DNA of 33,333 nucleotides from contig DATDPT010000018.1 of NCBI GenBank assembly GCA_035292605.1, positions 1-33,333 on the forward strand. Direction: 5' to 3'. The notes under the pieces were generated by a model, which had not been told where the DNA came from, searched no databases, and worked only from the letters and a program-made list of their open reading frames with translations. Positions 1 to 7,642 of the stretch are shown here, piece after piece (position 1 is the stretch's first letter; each line of letters starts with the position of its first letter). The translations under genes and the position numbers were made by a program. The stretch is from JALYNX01 sp035292605. Lineage in GTDB: Bacteria > Actinomycetota > Acidimicrobiia > Spongiisociales > ZC4RG35.

Positions 1-963
1 GCTCCGGATCGGTGGCCCTACACGGTCAACGCCGTCTTCAACCCGGGTGCAACGATCGGACCGGATGGAGAGACCGTCCTCTTGGTTCGCGTCGAGGACC
101 GATCAGGCCTCTCCCACCTCACCGTCGCACGCAGCCAGGACGGTTTCACAGGCTGGAAAGTCGACAAGATGCCCTTCATCGAACCGACCCCGAACAGGTA
201 CGAGGATCGATGGGGCGCAGAAGACCCGCGGATAACACGGCTGGGCGACGAGTACCTGATCGCCTACACCGGCTTCTCGCCGGGAGGACCGCTGGTGTGT
301 CTGGTTTCAACCAGCGATTTCCGCACCTACCTCAGGATGGCGTCGGTGTCGCCTCCCGAGGACAAGAACGCCGCGCTGTTCCCAGCTCGCTTCGACGGTA
401 ACTACGGGCTGATCCACCGGCCGGTGTCATCGGGGGCGCTAGGCGAGGCCCCGGACATCTGGATCTCGTTCAGCCCTGATCTTCGGTACTGGGGCGACCA
501 TCAGATCCTGATCGAGAGTCGGCGGACCGGCCATTGGGACCGGGAGAGAATCGGTCTCGGCCCACCGCCGCTCCTCACCGGGAGCGGCTGGCTGATCTTG
601 TTTCACGGGGTGCGCATGACCGCAGCGGGCGCGTTGTATCGCGCAGGTCTTGCCATGCTCGAAGAGTCCGACCCAACTCGGGTGCTGGCACGGAGCGACG
701 AGTGGGTCTTCGGCCCGGAGGCACCCTACGAGAGGACAGGCGACGTTCCGGGCGTAGTCTTCCCGACGGGTTGGATCGCAGACGACGACGGCTCGGTGCG
801 CATGTACTACGGGGCCGCGGACAGCACAGTGGCTGTTGCCACCGCTTCTCTCGCCGATCTCGTGGCCTTCGTCTATTCCCATTGTGTCTGTGGCAGGCAG
901 CATCCCGACGTGCCCTGCGAGATCGGAGGGAAGGACCCCAGCACCCCGCGCTCAGCCCGGTGA
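1..963 (+). CDS. GH130 glycosidase/phosphorylase, 5' partial
   Basis: The frame is open from the first base of the window and ends with TGA at 961-963, so the N-terminus lies upstream. At least 320 residues are present. The fold signature is that of GH130, the five-bladed propeller enzymes that phosphorolyse or hydrolyse beta-mannosides. Visible motifs are NPGATI near the start, VEDRSGLSHL, the diagnostic GAEDPRITRL (the Asp of EDPR is the family's catalytic acid), KNAALFPARF, a HWDRERIG stretch, LILFHGV and a late VRMYYGAAD strand. These fit blades 1-5 in order. Most members act in the cytoplasm on short mannan or N-glycan-derived oligosaccharides. The final 30 or so residues (YSHCVCGRQHPDVPC onward) look like a lineage-specific tail. 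The exact substrate, and whether it is a phosphorylase or a hydrolase, cannot be decided without the missing part. It stands apart from the cox operon, which starts 83 nt downstream. Confidence 0.85.
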   Translation, partial: APDRWPYTVNAVFNPGATIGPDGETVLLVRVEDRSGLSHLTVARSQDGFTGWKVDKMPFIEPTPNRYEDRWGAEDPRITRLGDEYLIAYTGFSPGGPLVCLVSTSDFRTYLRMASVSPPEDKNAALFPARFDGNYGLIHRPVSSGALGEAPDIWISFSPDLRYWGDHQILIESRRTGHWDRERIGLGPPPLLTGSGWLILFHGVRMTAAGALYRAGLAMLEESDPTRVLARSDEWVFGPEAPYERTGDVPGVVFPTGWIADDDGSVRMYYGAADSTVAVATASLADLVAFVYSHCVCGRQHPDVPCEIGGKDPSTPRSAR

Positions 964-1002
964 TCGTCGCGCGCGAGGCGACATGACCCATCCCCGATTT
1001 GA

Positions 1003-1040
1003 TAGGTTTCCGGGTGTTCCTGCGTCCCGAGCCGAAAGGG
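1003..1040 (+). promoter_or_regulatory. possible -10 element and SD of the cox operon
   Basis: The 83 nt between the GH130 stop and coxS contain TAGGTT (1003-1008), which fits a TANNNT -10 element, and GAAAGGG (1034-1040), a good SD 6 nt before the ATG at 1047. No convincing -35 is visible. The SD supports ATG 1047 over the upstream in-frame start at 999. The promoter itself is only a suggestion. Confidence 0.35.
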
Positions 1041-1046
1041 GTCTTC

Positions 1047-1547
1047 ATGAATGTGTCAATGACCGTCAACGGGCGATCGGTATCGGCCGACGTAGAGCCC
1101 AGGACGCTCCTGGTTCATCTGATCCGGGAGAATCTCCACCTGACCGGCACCCATGTCGGTTGCGAGACCGGCTACTGCGGCGCATGTACCGTCCACCTCG
1201 ACGGCAAGCCGGTGAAATCCTGCACCATGCTCGCCGTCCAGGCTGAAGGGGCCAACATCATGACCATCGAGGGGCTCGCCAACAACGGCGAGCTTCATCC
1301 GGTTCAGGAGGGTTTTTGGGAGCGCCACGGCCTCCAGTGCGGTTTCTGCACCCCGGGCATGATCATGGCGGCGGCTGCGCTTCTCCAGGACAACAACAAC
1401 CCATCGGAGGAAGAGATCCGTCACGGCATCGAAGGCAACTTGTGTCGCTGCACCGGCTACCACAACATCGTCCGCGCCGTCGAGTACGCCGGGGCCAAGA
1501 TGCGTGGTGAAGAGCCTGCTGCACCAGATTGGGAGGAGGTGAGCTGA
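1047..1547 (+). CDS. coxS: Molybdenum hydroxylase small [2Fe-2S] subunit (CoxS-like)
   Basis: This 166-residue protein is the electron-transfer subunit of a xanthine oxidase-family molybdenum hydroxylase. The N-terminal plant-ferredoxin-like domain binds one [2Fe-2S] cluster through C39, C44, C47 and C59 (GCETGYCGAC...C). The C-terminal helical domain binds the second through C98, C101, C133 and C135 (CGFC...CRC). All eight ligands are present and the length is normal for CoxS. ATG 1047 is preferred because GAAAGGG precedes it by 6 nt and family members start at this point. The stop TGA overlaps the coxL ATG by one base, so translation is coupled. Electrons would pass from the Mo centre in CoxL through both clusters to FAD in CoxM. 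The family is certain; the substrate is set by CoxL. Confidence 0.95.
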   Translation: MNVSMTVNGRSVSADVEPRTLLVHLIRENLHLTGTHVGCETGYCGACTVHLDGKPVKSCTMLAVQAEGANIMTIEGLANNGELHPVQEGFWERHGLQCGFCTPGMIMAAAALLQDNNNPSEEEIRHGIEGNLCRCTGYHNIVRAVEYAGAKMRGEEPAAPDWEEVS

Positions 1548-3922
1548 TGGCAACCACCAGTGTCATGGGCGGCTCCATCCGCCGCCGAGAGGACCCCGCC
1601 TTGATCCAGGGCTATGGGGAGTACGTCGACGATTTGACCCGCACCGGCTTGCTCCACGTTGCCTTCCTCCGGTCCACCGTGGCGAGGGCCAAGATCACGA
1701 GGCTCGACACCTCGGCCGCCAAGGAGATGCCGGGCGTCATCGCCGTATACACCCACGAAGATGTGGCTCATCTCGGCCCGCTGCTGGCGCAGGTGCCGAT
1801 CGGGAAGCTGCGCCCGTTGCTTGCCGCCGGTGAGGTCAACCACGTTGGGGAGGCGGTGGCCATGGTGATGGCGGAGACCCGCTATCAGGCTCAGGATGCC
1901 CTCGACGGCATCGAAGTCGACTACGACATCCTTCCCGCCGTGATCGACTTGAAGAAAGCGGCTTCCGACGAGACCAAGGTCCACGACGAGCTGGAATCCA
2001 ATGTCATCCACACCTGGACCTATCACGGATACTGGGCCGCCCTCGGTCTCGAGGACCAGACCCCACAGGTGGACGCCGCAATGGAGCGGGACGACGCGGT
2101 CGTGGTCTCCCTAGAGATGACAAACCAGCGGCTGATCCCGGTGGCAATCGAGCCGAGGTCGGTGCTGGCCGAGTACAACCCCGGGTATGGCTGCTTCACG
2201 GTGCACAGCTCGACTCAGGTCCCTCACGCGCTCGGAGGCGCGATTGCGACAACCTTTGGGATGAGGTCAACCGAGGTTCGGGTGATCGCTCCCGAGGTAG
2301 GTGGTGGATTCGGCAGCAAGCTCAACGTCTACAACGACGAGATCCTGGTCTCCTTTGCCGCCAAGGCTTTGGGACGCCCGGTGAAGTGGACCGAGACCCG
2401 CCGCGAGGCGGCCGGTTCCACCATCCACGGCCGGGGCTGGATCGGGACTGCGTCCTTGGTCGGCACCAAGGACGGCCAGTTCCTCGGGTACAAGCTCGAC
2501 GCTATCGCCGACATGGGCGCCTACACCCAGAACTTCACGGTGGCGATCCCCCTCCTCGGGCTCTGGATCGCCTCCGGGCAGTACAAGATGCCCATCTCTT
2601 GGACCGTGGCTTGCGTGGTCACCAACACCATGACCACCGACGCCTATCGAGGTGCCGGCCGCCCCGAGGCCATCTATTACCTGGAGCGGGTCATCGACGC
2701 CTACGCCCGCGAGATCGGGATGGATCCCTTCGAAGTGCGCAAGAAGAACTTCTGGCAGCCCGACGAGTTCCCGGCGACCATGGGTTGCGGCTTCTCACTC
2801 GACTCCGGCAACTATGCCGCCGCCGTGGACAAGCTGATCGAGGTCAGCGACTACGCCGGGATGCGCGACCGGCAGGAGAAGGCACGCGCCGAGGGTCGAC
2901 TGGTCGGGATCGGGGTCGGCTCCTATGTCGAGGTCTGCGGCTTCGGACCGGCAGTGCTCGCCGAGATCGGCTTCTCCTGGACCAATTACGGCCTTCCAGC
3001 CTCGTTCAACGGATCAGGGCTGGTTCGGGTGAACCCTGATGCGACGGTCACGGTCGTCATCGGCACCGGTCCCACCGGTCAGGGTCACGAGACGACCTGG
3101 GCCCAGATCGTTGGAGACGGTCTGGGGGTCCCGGTCGACGACATTCGGGTCCTCCACGGCGACACCCGGGAGCACCCGATGGGGATCGGTACCTTTGGGA
3201 GCCGGTCGATTTCCGTCGATGGGACGGCAACCTTCGAGGCGACCAAGAAGGTCAGGGAGAAGGCGGCCAAGATCGCCGCTCATCTCCTCGAGGCATCGGC
3301 CGAAGACATCGTCTTCGGCGACGGCGCCGCTCACGTTGCCGGTTCGCCAGAGAAGAGCGTGACCTGGAAGGCCATCGCCAAGTCCGCCTATCAGGCGCAT
3401 ACCAGCCCGGAGGACGTTGACAGCGGGCTCGAGGCCCACACCGCGTTCAGCCCGGGCAACGCAACCTGGCCGTTCGGGACCCATTTGGCAATGGTCGAGG
3501 TCGACCCCGACACCGGGGACGTCAAGATCCTGGAATATCACACCGTCGATGACTGCGGCAACGTGATCAGCCCGATGATCGTGAACGGCCAGATCCAAGG
3601 CGGCATCGCCCAGGGAATCGGACAGGCCATGTTCGAGGATGCGATCTACGACCAGGAGGGCAACATGCTCACCGGGTCGCTAATGGACTACACCCTGCCT
3701 ACCGCCGCCGACCTGCCCTCCTTCGACCTCCATCGCACAGTGACCCCATCACCGATCAACCCGATGGGCGTCAAGGGAATCGGTGAGGCGGGGACGATCG
3801 GCTCGGCGCACACCATGGTCAATGCGGTGGTCGATGCCGTCGCCCCGCTCGGGGTCAAACACATCGACATGCCGTTGCGCCCGAAGCGGGTCTGGGAAGC
3901 AATGCAGGAAGCGAGGGCTTGA
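1547..3922 (+). CDS. coxL: Form II CoxL-like molybdenum hydroxylase large subunit
   Basis: This 791-residue protein is the molybdopterin-cytosine-dinucleotide catalytic subunit of an aerobic CO dehydrogenase/xanthine oxidase-type enzyme. It begins GGSIRRREDP, a hallmark of this clade, and carries GGGFGSK for cofactor binding. The active-site loop is AYRGAGR (residues 366-372), the form II signature; genuine CO dehydrogenases (form I) have AYxCSFR with a Cu-binding Cys. The catalytic Glu of the family is present in GIGEAG (E747). ATG 1547 is chosen over the in-frame TTG at 1529 because GGGAGGAGGTGA directly precedes it and the coxS stop overlaps it (TGATG). The order S-L-M is typical of form II operons; form I is usually M-S-L. 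The real substrate may be CO at low efficiency, an aldehyde or a heterocycle. No cox maturation genes lie in the window. Confidence 0.93.
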   Translation: MATTSVMGGSIRRREDPALIQGYGEYVDDLTRTGLLHVAFLRSTVARAKITRLDTSAAKEMPGVIAVYTHEDVAHLGPLLAQVPIGKLRPLLAAGEVNHVGEAVAMVMAETRYQAQDALDGIEVDYDILPAVIDLKKAASDETKVHDELESNVIHTWTYHGYWAALGLEDQTPQVDAAMERDDAVVVSLEMTNQRLIPVAIEPRSVLAEYNPGYGCFTVHSSTQVPHALGGAIATTFGMRSTEVRVIAPEVGGGFGSKLNVYNDEILVSFAAKALGRPVKWTETRREAAGSTIHGRGWIGTASLVGTKDGQFLGYKLDAIADMGAYTQNFTVAIPLLGLWIASGQYKMPISWTVACVVTNTMTTDAYRGAGRPEAIYYLERVIDAYAREIGMDPFEVRKKNFWQPDEFPATMGCGFSLDSGNYAAAVDKLIEVSDYAGMRDRQEKARAEGRLVGIGVGSYVEVCGFGPAVLAEIGFSWTNYGLPASFNGSGLVRVNPDATVTVVIGTGPTGQGHETTWAQIVGDGLGVPVDDIRVLHGDTREHPMGIGTFGSRSISVDGTATFEATKKVREKAAKIAAHLLEASAEDIVFGDGAAHVAGSPEKSVTWKAIAKSAYQAHTSPEDVDSGLEAHTAFSPGNATWPFGTHLAMVEVDPDTGDVKILEYHTVDDCGNVISPMIVNGQIQGGIAQGIGQAMFEDAIYDQEGNMLTGSLMDYTLPTAADLPSFDLHRTVTPSPINPMGVKGIGEAGTIGSAHTMVNAVVDAVAPLGVKHIDMPLRPKRVWEAMQEARA

Positions 3923-3923
3923 C

Positions 3924-4784
3924 ATGTACTCGAGAAGCTTCGATTACGTAGCTCCGGCCAGCCTGGAAGAGGCCTTCACCGCGCTGGGCGACGACTCCAA
4001 GGTGATGGCGGGCGGGATGAGTCTCATCCCACTCATGAAGATGAGGCTGTTCTCCCCGGGAACCGTGGTCGACATCGGGAGGATCAGCGGTCTCGACACC
4101 GTCGAGGACGCAGGAGATCACATATCGATAGGCGCCCTGGTGCGCCATGCGACCACAGCATCGGATGCCCTGATCGCGACCCATGCCGCGGCCCTGGGCA
4201 TGGCGGCCTCGCTGACCGGTGACGTCCAGGTGCGGAATCGGGGAACAACCTGCGGCTCGCTGGCTCACGCCGACGTGGCCGCCGACCAACCGGCGGCGGC
4301 TATCGCCTGCCGGGCGACGATGGTGGCCCAATCGGCCTCGGGGACCAGGGAGATCGGCTCGGAGAGCTTCTGCGTCGATGCCATGACCTCCGCCCTCCGC
4401 TCCGACGAGATCCTGGTCGCGATCAAGATCCCGAAGGCGGGGCCGGGCGAGGGATCGGCCTACGACAAGCTGGGTCGGCGGGGCGGGCATTCCGACTACG
4501 CCGTGGCCGGCGCCGCGGCGTGGGTCAAAAAGTCAAACGGGACCGTGGAGGACGCCCGGGTTGCTCTGACCGGTGTCGGGACCCGCGCCATGCTGGCCGA
4601 AGGAGTAGGTCAGGCCATCATCGGGACCGACGGGTCGGACGCCGCCATCAAAGCGGCCGCCGACAAGGCGCTGGAAGGGGTGACCGTGCTCGAAGACCTC
4701 TATGGGTCGGTCGAATACAAGAGTCATCTGGCCAAGGTCTTCGTGGCCAGAGCGCTTAAGGCGGCACTGGCCAACGCCGGCTGA
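3924..4784 (+). CDS. coxM: Molybdenum hydroxylase FAD subunit (CoxM-like)
   Basis: This 286-residue medium subunit binds FAD and passes electrons from the [2Fe-2S] subunit to the final acceptor. Its first half has the two flavin-binding motifs of the family: AGGMSLIPLMKMR at about 29-41 (usually AGGTS or AGGQS) and TCGSLAHADVAAD at 109-121 (usually TIGGxxAHADPAAD). The second changes the central Ile-Gly-Gly to Cys-Gly-Ser, a mild departure. The C-terminal half is the CO_deh_flav_C domain. ATG 3924 follows the coxL stop by one base and starts the family-typical MYxxxFDYxxPxSLEEA; the longer ORF upstream is only read-through of the coxL 3' end in another frame. It is the last gene of the operon, and a strong terminator follows 17 nt later. 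Confidence 0.93.
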   Translation: MYSRSFDYVAPASLEEAFTALGDDSKVMAGGMSLIPLMKMRLFSPGTVVDIGRISGLDTVEDAGDHISIGALVRHATTASDALIATHAAALGMAASLTGDVQVRNRGTTCGSLAHADVAADQPAAAIACRATMVAQSASGTREIGSESFCVDAMTSALRSDEILVAIKIPKAGPGEGSAYDKLGRRGGHSDYAVAGAAAWVKKSNGTVEDARVALTGVGTRAMLAEGVGQAIIGTDGSDAAIKAAADKALEGVTVLEDLYGSVEYKSHLAKVFVARALKAALANAG

Positions 4785-4801
4785 GACAACCCATTTTGGT
4801 C

Positions 4802-4834
4802 TGGGAGGGCGGCCATTGGCCGCCCTCCCATTTT
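4802..4834 (+). terminator. Rho-independent terminator of the cox operon
   Basis: A perfect 13-bp stem (TGGGAGGGCGGCC, 4802-4814, with GGCCGCCCTCCCA, 4818-4830) closes a 3-nt loop and is followed by TTTT. It lies between coxM and the convergent stress-protein gene ending at 4842. There is no matching T run for the minus strand, so it mainly serves the cox operon. Confidence 0.88.
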
Positions 4835-4841
4835 CGCCAGG

Positions 4842-5697
4842 TCAGGGGCGACGGAAGAGGTTCTTGGCCCGGGCGACCAGCACGTCACACGGCGCCTGGG
4901 TCACCAGTCCCTCGGCGACCGTCCCCAAGAGAACCATCCTGGTGGCCGAGGCTCCACGGCTGGCCACGACCACCAGATCGGCGCCGCGTCTGCGCACGAT
5001 CTCCTCGATGGTCTCGGTGGGCGGGCCGTCGACGACAAGGGTGCGAATGTCACCGTCCCACGGGGCCGTGAACTCGTCCATGCGTTCCTCGGCCAGGGCC
5101 AGCCGGGAGCCTCTCGAGGCCTCCAACTCCTCGCGAAAGAGACCTGCATCGGAGAGGATCGGGTCGAATCGGGAAGGAAAGGGAGAAGAGAACGGTGACG
5201 TCGGCCCCGGGGAAGGCGCCAAGGGCGCGGTTCACCGCAAGACGGGACTGCTCTGAGAAGTCGACCGCGGCGATGATCCTCCGATAAGGGACCCGGGGAT
5301 GTCGTCGCACCACCAGGGTGTCGGTGGTCGTCTTTCGGGCAACCCGTTTCGCCACAGGCCCGACGGCAAAGGCATCGATCGACGAAGAGCCGACCACCAC
5401 CAGGCCGGCGTTCTTCCCCTGCGCCGCGAGCTCCCAGGAGGGTGATCCCTTGACCACCTCGAGGTTGACGGGAACACTGCTTCGCTCCCTCACCCATTCG
5501 GCCAGTCTCTCGGCCTCGGTCGTCTGATATTCACGCATCAGCTTGGCCAGACCGGGTTCGATCATCGCCTCACCGAGAGGCTCGAGGACATGGATCAGAT
5601 TGAGGTCCACTCCCATGGACTCGGCCATCATCCGGGCTCTGTCGGCTACACGCCGGCCCATGGCTGTCAGGTCTACTCCCGCTACGACGGGCCGCAA
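4842..5697 (-). pseudogene. Tandem universal stress protein with apparent frameshift
   Basis: Two overlapping minus-strand frames together make one protein with two UspA domains. The first frame starts at TTG 5697, preceded by GGAGGAG. It gives a complete first domain (RPVVAGVDL to TDTLVVRRH) and the opening of a second (IIAAVDFSEQSRLAVNRAL, then ADVTVLFS). The rest of domain 2 (SRFDPILSDAGLF to VLVARAKNLFRRP, including the ATP-loop-like SRGASATRMVLLGTVAEGL) is in another frame that ends at 4842. The total of 856 nt is one base over 285 codons, so removing one base near 5170-5195, in a pyrimidine-rich stretch, restores a 284-residue tandem Usp of normal length. It is either a sequencing or assembly error or a recent loss of function. 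It lies 30 nt downstream of aat on the same strand. Usp proteins are cytoplasmic nucleotide-binding stress proteins. Confidence 0.75.
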
Positions 5698-5727
5698 TGC
5701 ACTCCTCCCGGGGAAGTGGCGGCGACT

Positions 5728-6408
5728 CTACAGGCTGTCCACACGGTGCGCCGATACGAAGGGGTCGGGGCCGTCGAGGGCTTTGACCAGGAGATCGAGG
5801 TACGCATTTCGCCCAATGATGACGGCACCGAGGGACTGTAGATGGGGAGTCTGCCATTGAACGTCCAGCAGCCGGCCCCCGCCCTGGCTCATGACCACCA
5901 CCAAATGGACGAGGGCCACCTTGGAGGCGTCACGAGCATCATGGAACATCGACTCCCCGGCGAAGAGCCCACCGATGGCCACCCCGTACAGACCTCCCGC
6001 CATGGCTCCTTCGTCATCCCACACCTCTATGGAATGGGCCCAACCCAGGCGGTGCAGTTCGATGTAGGCGTCGACGAACTCCTCGGTGATCCATCCGTCC
6101 TCCCGGCGACCGGGGTCGGCGCATCCATAGATGACACCCTCGAAGTCGGCGTCAACCGAGACTCGATAGCGACGACACGACTGCCGCAGCGACCGACTGA
6201 TATGCAAACCCTTCAAGGGGATGATCGCCCTCTCCACAGGTGACCACCACCCCAGGTGCCCATCGGGGAGGTTCATGGGGAACATCCCCTTGCGATAGGC
6301 CTGAAGCAAGGTCCCCGGGGCCAGGTCTCCCCCGACCGCGATCACGTCACCGTCGGATTCACCGGGGTCGGGAAGCACGAACTGGGAGGGGATGGGATCA
6401 ATGGCCAA
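5728..6408 (-). CDS. aat: Leucyl/phenylalanyl-tRNA--protein transferase
   Basis: This 226-residue enzyme moves Leu or Phe from its tRNA to the N-terminal Arg or Lys of proteins, marking them for ClpS/ClpAP in the N-degron pathway. It matches E. coli Aat along its length: AVGGDLAPGTLLQAYRKGMFPM, WWSPVERAIIP, LHISRSLRQS, ITEEFVDAYIELHRLGWAHSIEVW, GGLYGVAIGGLFAGESMF and LGAVIIGRNAYL. The reading frame stays open upstream to 6561, but family homology begins near IDPIPSQFVLP. TTG 6408 is therefore chosen; it lies 7 nt after an AACAAT -10-like element and would be leaderless. The gene is divergent from the FAD oxidoreductase across about 50 bp. Aat is most familiar from Proteobacteria, so it is a useful taxonomic marker here. 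Confidence 0.9.
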   Translation of the reverse strand: MAIDPIPSQFVLPDPGESDGDVIAVGGDLAPGTLLQAYRKGMFPMNLPDGHLGWWSPVERAIIPLKGLHISRSLRQSCRRYRVSVDADFEGVIYGCADPGRREDGWITEEFVDAYIELHRLGWAHSIEVWDDEGAMAGGLYGVAIGGLFAGESMFHDARDASKVALVHLVVVMSQGGGRLLDVQWQTPHLQSLGAVIIGRNAYLDLLVKALDGPDPFVSAHRVDSL

Positions 6409-6415
6409 CCACCTG

Positions 6416-6451
6416 ATTGTTCCAGAGTGCGGGGCATGGTGTCCGTAGGCT
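6416..6451. promoter_or_regulatory. Back-to-back leaderless promoters for aat and the FAD oxidoreductase
   Basis: On the minus strand AACAAT (6416-6421) lies exactly 7 nt upstream of the aat TTG, with CGGACA (6440-6445) as a possible -35 at 18 nt spacing. On the plus strand TAGGCT (6446-6451) lies exactly 7 nt upstream of the oxidoreductase ATG (6459). The aat -35 thus abuts the oxidoreductase -10. Neither start has a properly spaced SD. Confidence 0.45.
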
Positions 6452-6458
6452 GCCGCCA

Positions 6459-7571
6459 ATGCCTGACTTCGTGGTGATCGGTGGCGGCATCGCGGGTGTG
6501 GCCGCGGCCGCCTCTCTCGCGCCACACGGCTCGGTGACGATCCTCGAGATGGAGGCGACACTCGCCTATCACACCACCGGTCGATCGGCCGCGATGTTCC
6601 TCGTCAACTACGGAGGCGAGGCTTCGAGGCCCCTGGCCCGGGCCAGTCAAGGTTTCCTGGAGCACCCACCCGAGGGCTCAGCCGACTCTTCGCTGCTCAC
6701 GGGGCGGGGCGCGTTGTGGGTGGCCGACCAGCATCAGATGGAGCACCTCCAACGAATCGCCGGTGAAGGCCACGATTCCGGTGCCGGATCGGTGCTGATC
6801 GGGCCTCGCGAAGTGTTGGACCTGATCCCGATGATGGATCCTGATCGTGTCGCCGGAGGTCTTTGGGAGCCGAGCGCCCGCGACATCGATGTCGCAGCGT
6901 TGCATCAGGCTTTCGTGCGCCTCGCCCGCCGCAATGGGGCGGAGATTCGCACCTCCTCGCCGGTGACCGGCTTGAAAAAGGTGGCCGGCGGCTGGCGGGT
7001 GTCGACCCCTGGAGGGGACGTCGACTGTCGGGCCGTGGTCAACGCCTCGGGAGCGTGGGGTGATCAGGTTGCGGTGATGGCGGGATTGCGGCCGATCGGG
7101 CTGCAACCGATGCGGCGCACGGCATTCATGGTTCCCGGTGACGACGCTTACTCCAGGTGCCCGTTGGTCGTTGACGTCGATCAGGGGTGGTATTTCCGAC
7201 CGGACGGGGCCCAGCTCTTGTGCTCGCTGGCCGAGGAGAATCCCTCCCTTCCCGAGGACCCCCGGCCCAGGATCGAAGATGTGGCGCTCGCCATCGAGCG
7301 CATCAACACCGCGACCAGGCTCGACATTCGGACCGTCAACTCGCAATGGACCGGTCTGCGCACCTTCGCCCCGGATCGAGATCTGGTGATCGGCGAGGAC
7401 CCCACCGCGCCGGGGTTCTTTTGGCTGGTGGGTCAAGGTGGCACCGGGATCATGACCTCTCCCGCATGCGGTGCCCTGGTGGCCAGCCAGGTCGTCGATG
7501 CCGGCCTCCCTTCGGAGTTGGCGACCGCCGGAGTCGACCCCAGGACGACGCTGCCTGATCGCTTCCGGTAG
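6459..7571 (+). CDS. DadA/GlyOx-type FAD-dependent oxidoreductase
   Basis: This 370-residue flavoprotein has the DAO fold. The N-terminal Rossmann motif VIGGGIAGVAAAASL holds the FAD-binding GxGxxG (residues 8-13), followed by an acidic residue at the end of strand 2 (LEME). The region around 40-50 (HTTGRSAAMF) resembles the substrate/FAD contact of D-amino-acid dehydrogenases and sarcosine oxidases. A C-terminal GQGGTGIMTSPACG segment is the usual second flavin contact. ATG 6459 is chosen by homology; the upstream in-frame start adds unrelated residues. There is no SD, but TAGGCT sits 7 nt upstream, so the mRNA is probably leaderless. The likely reaction is oxidation of a secondary amine or D-amino acid. 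The gene is followed 67 nt later by a molybdopterin oxidoreductase, but a shared pathway is not evident. Confidence 0.85.
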   Translation: MPDFVVIGGGIAGVAAAASLAPHGSVTILEMEATLAYHTTGRSAAMFLVNYGGEASRPLARASQGFLEHPPEGSADSSLLTGRGALWVADQHQMEHLQRIAGEGHDSGAGSVLIGPREVLDLIPMMDPDRVAGGLWEPSARDIDVAALHQAFVRLARRNGAEIRTSSPVTGLKKVAGGWRVSTPGGDVDCRAVVNASGAWGDQVAVMAGLRPIGLQPMRRTAFMVPGDDAYSRCPLVVDVDQGWYFRPDGAQLLCSLAEENPSLPEDPRPRIEDVALAIERINTATRLDIRTVNSQWTGLRTFAPDRDLVIGEDPTAPGFFWLVGQGGTGIMTSPACGALVASQVVDAGLPSELATAGVDPRTTLPDRFR

Positions 7572-7597
7572 GTCGAATACCTCGCGATGACCGGGCC

Positions 7598-7642
7598 TAA
7601 GCTCGTCGCTGAATGACCCCAGAACGGGCTAACACCCGATGA
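7598..7642 (+). other. Possible leaderless mini-ORF coupled to the YdeP-like gene
   Basis: ATG 7613 opens a 9-codon frame (MTPERANTR) whose TGA overlaps the next gene's ATG at 7639 as ATGA. A TAAGCT hexamer (7598-7603) ends 9 nt before the mini-ORF. The large gene has no obvious SD, so translation through this ORF could deliver ribosomes to it. The evidence is weak and the sequence is short enough to arise by chance. Confidence 0.25.

Noticed and set aside
1547..3922. Reading CoxL as a true form I CO dehydrogenase
   Set aside because: The active-site loop is AYRGAGR and not AYxCSFR, and the gene order is S-L-M.
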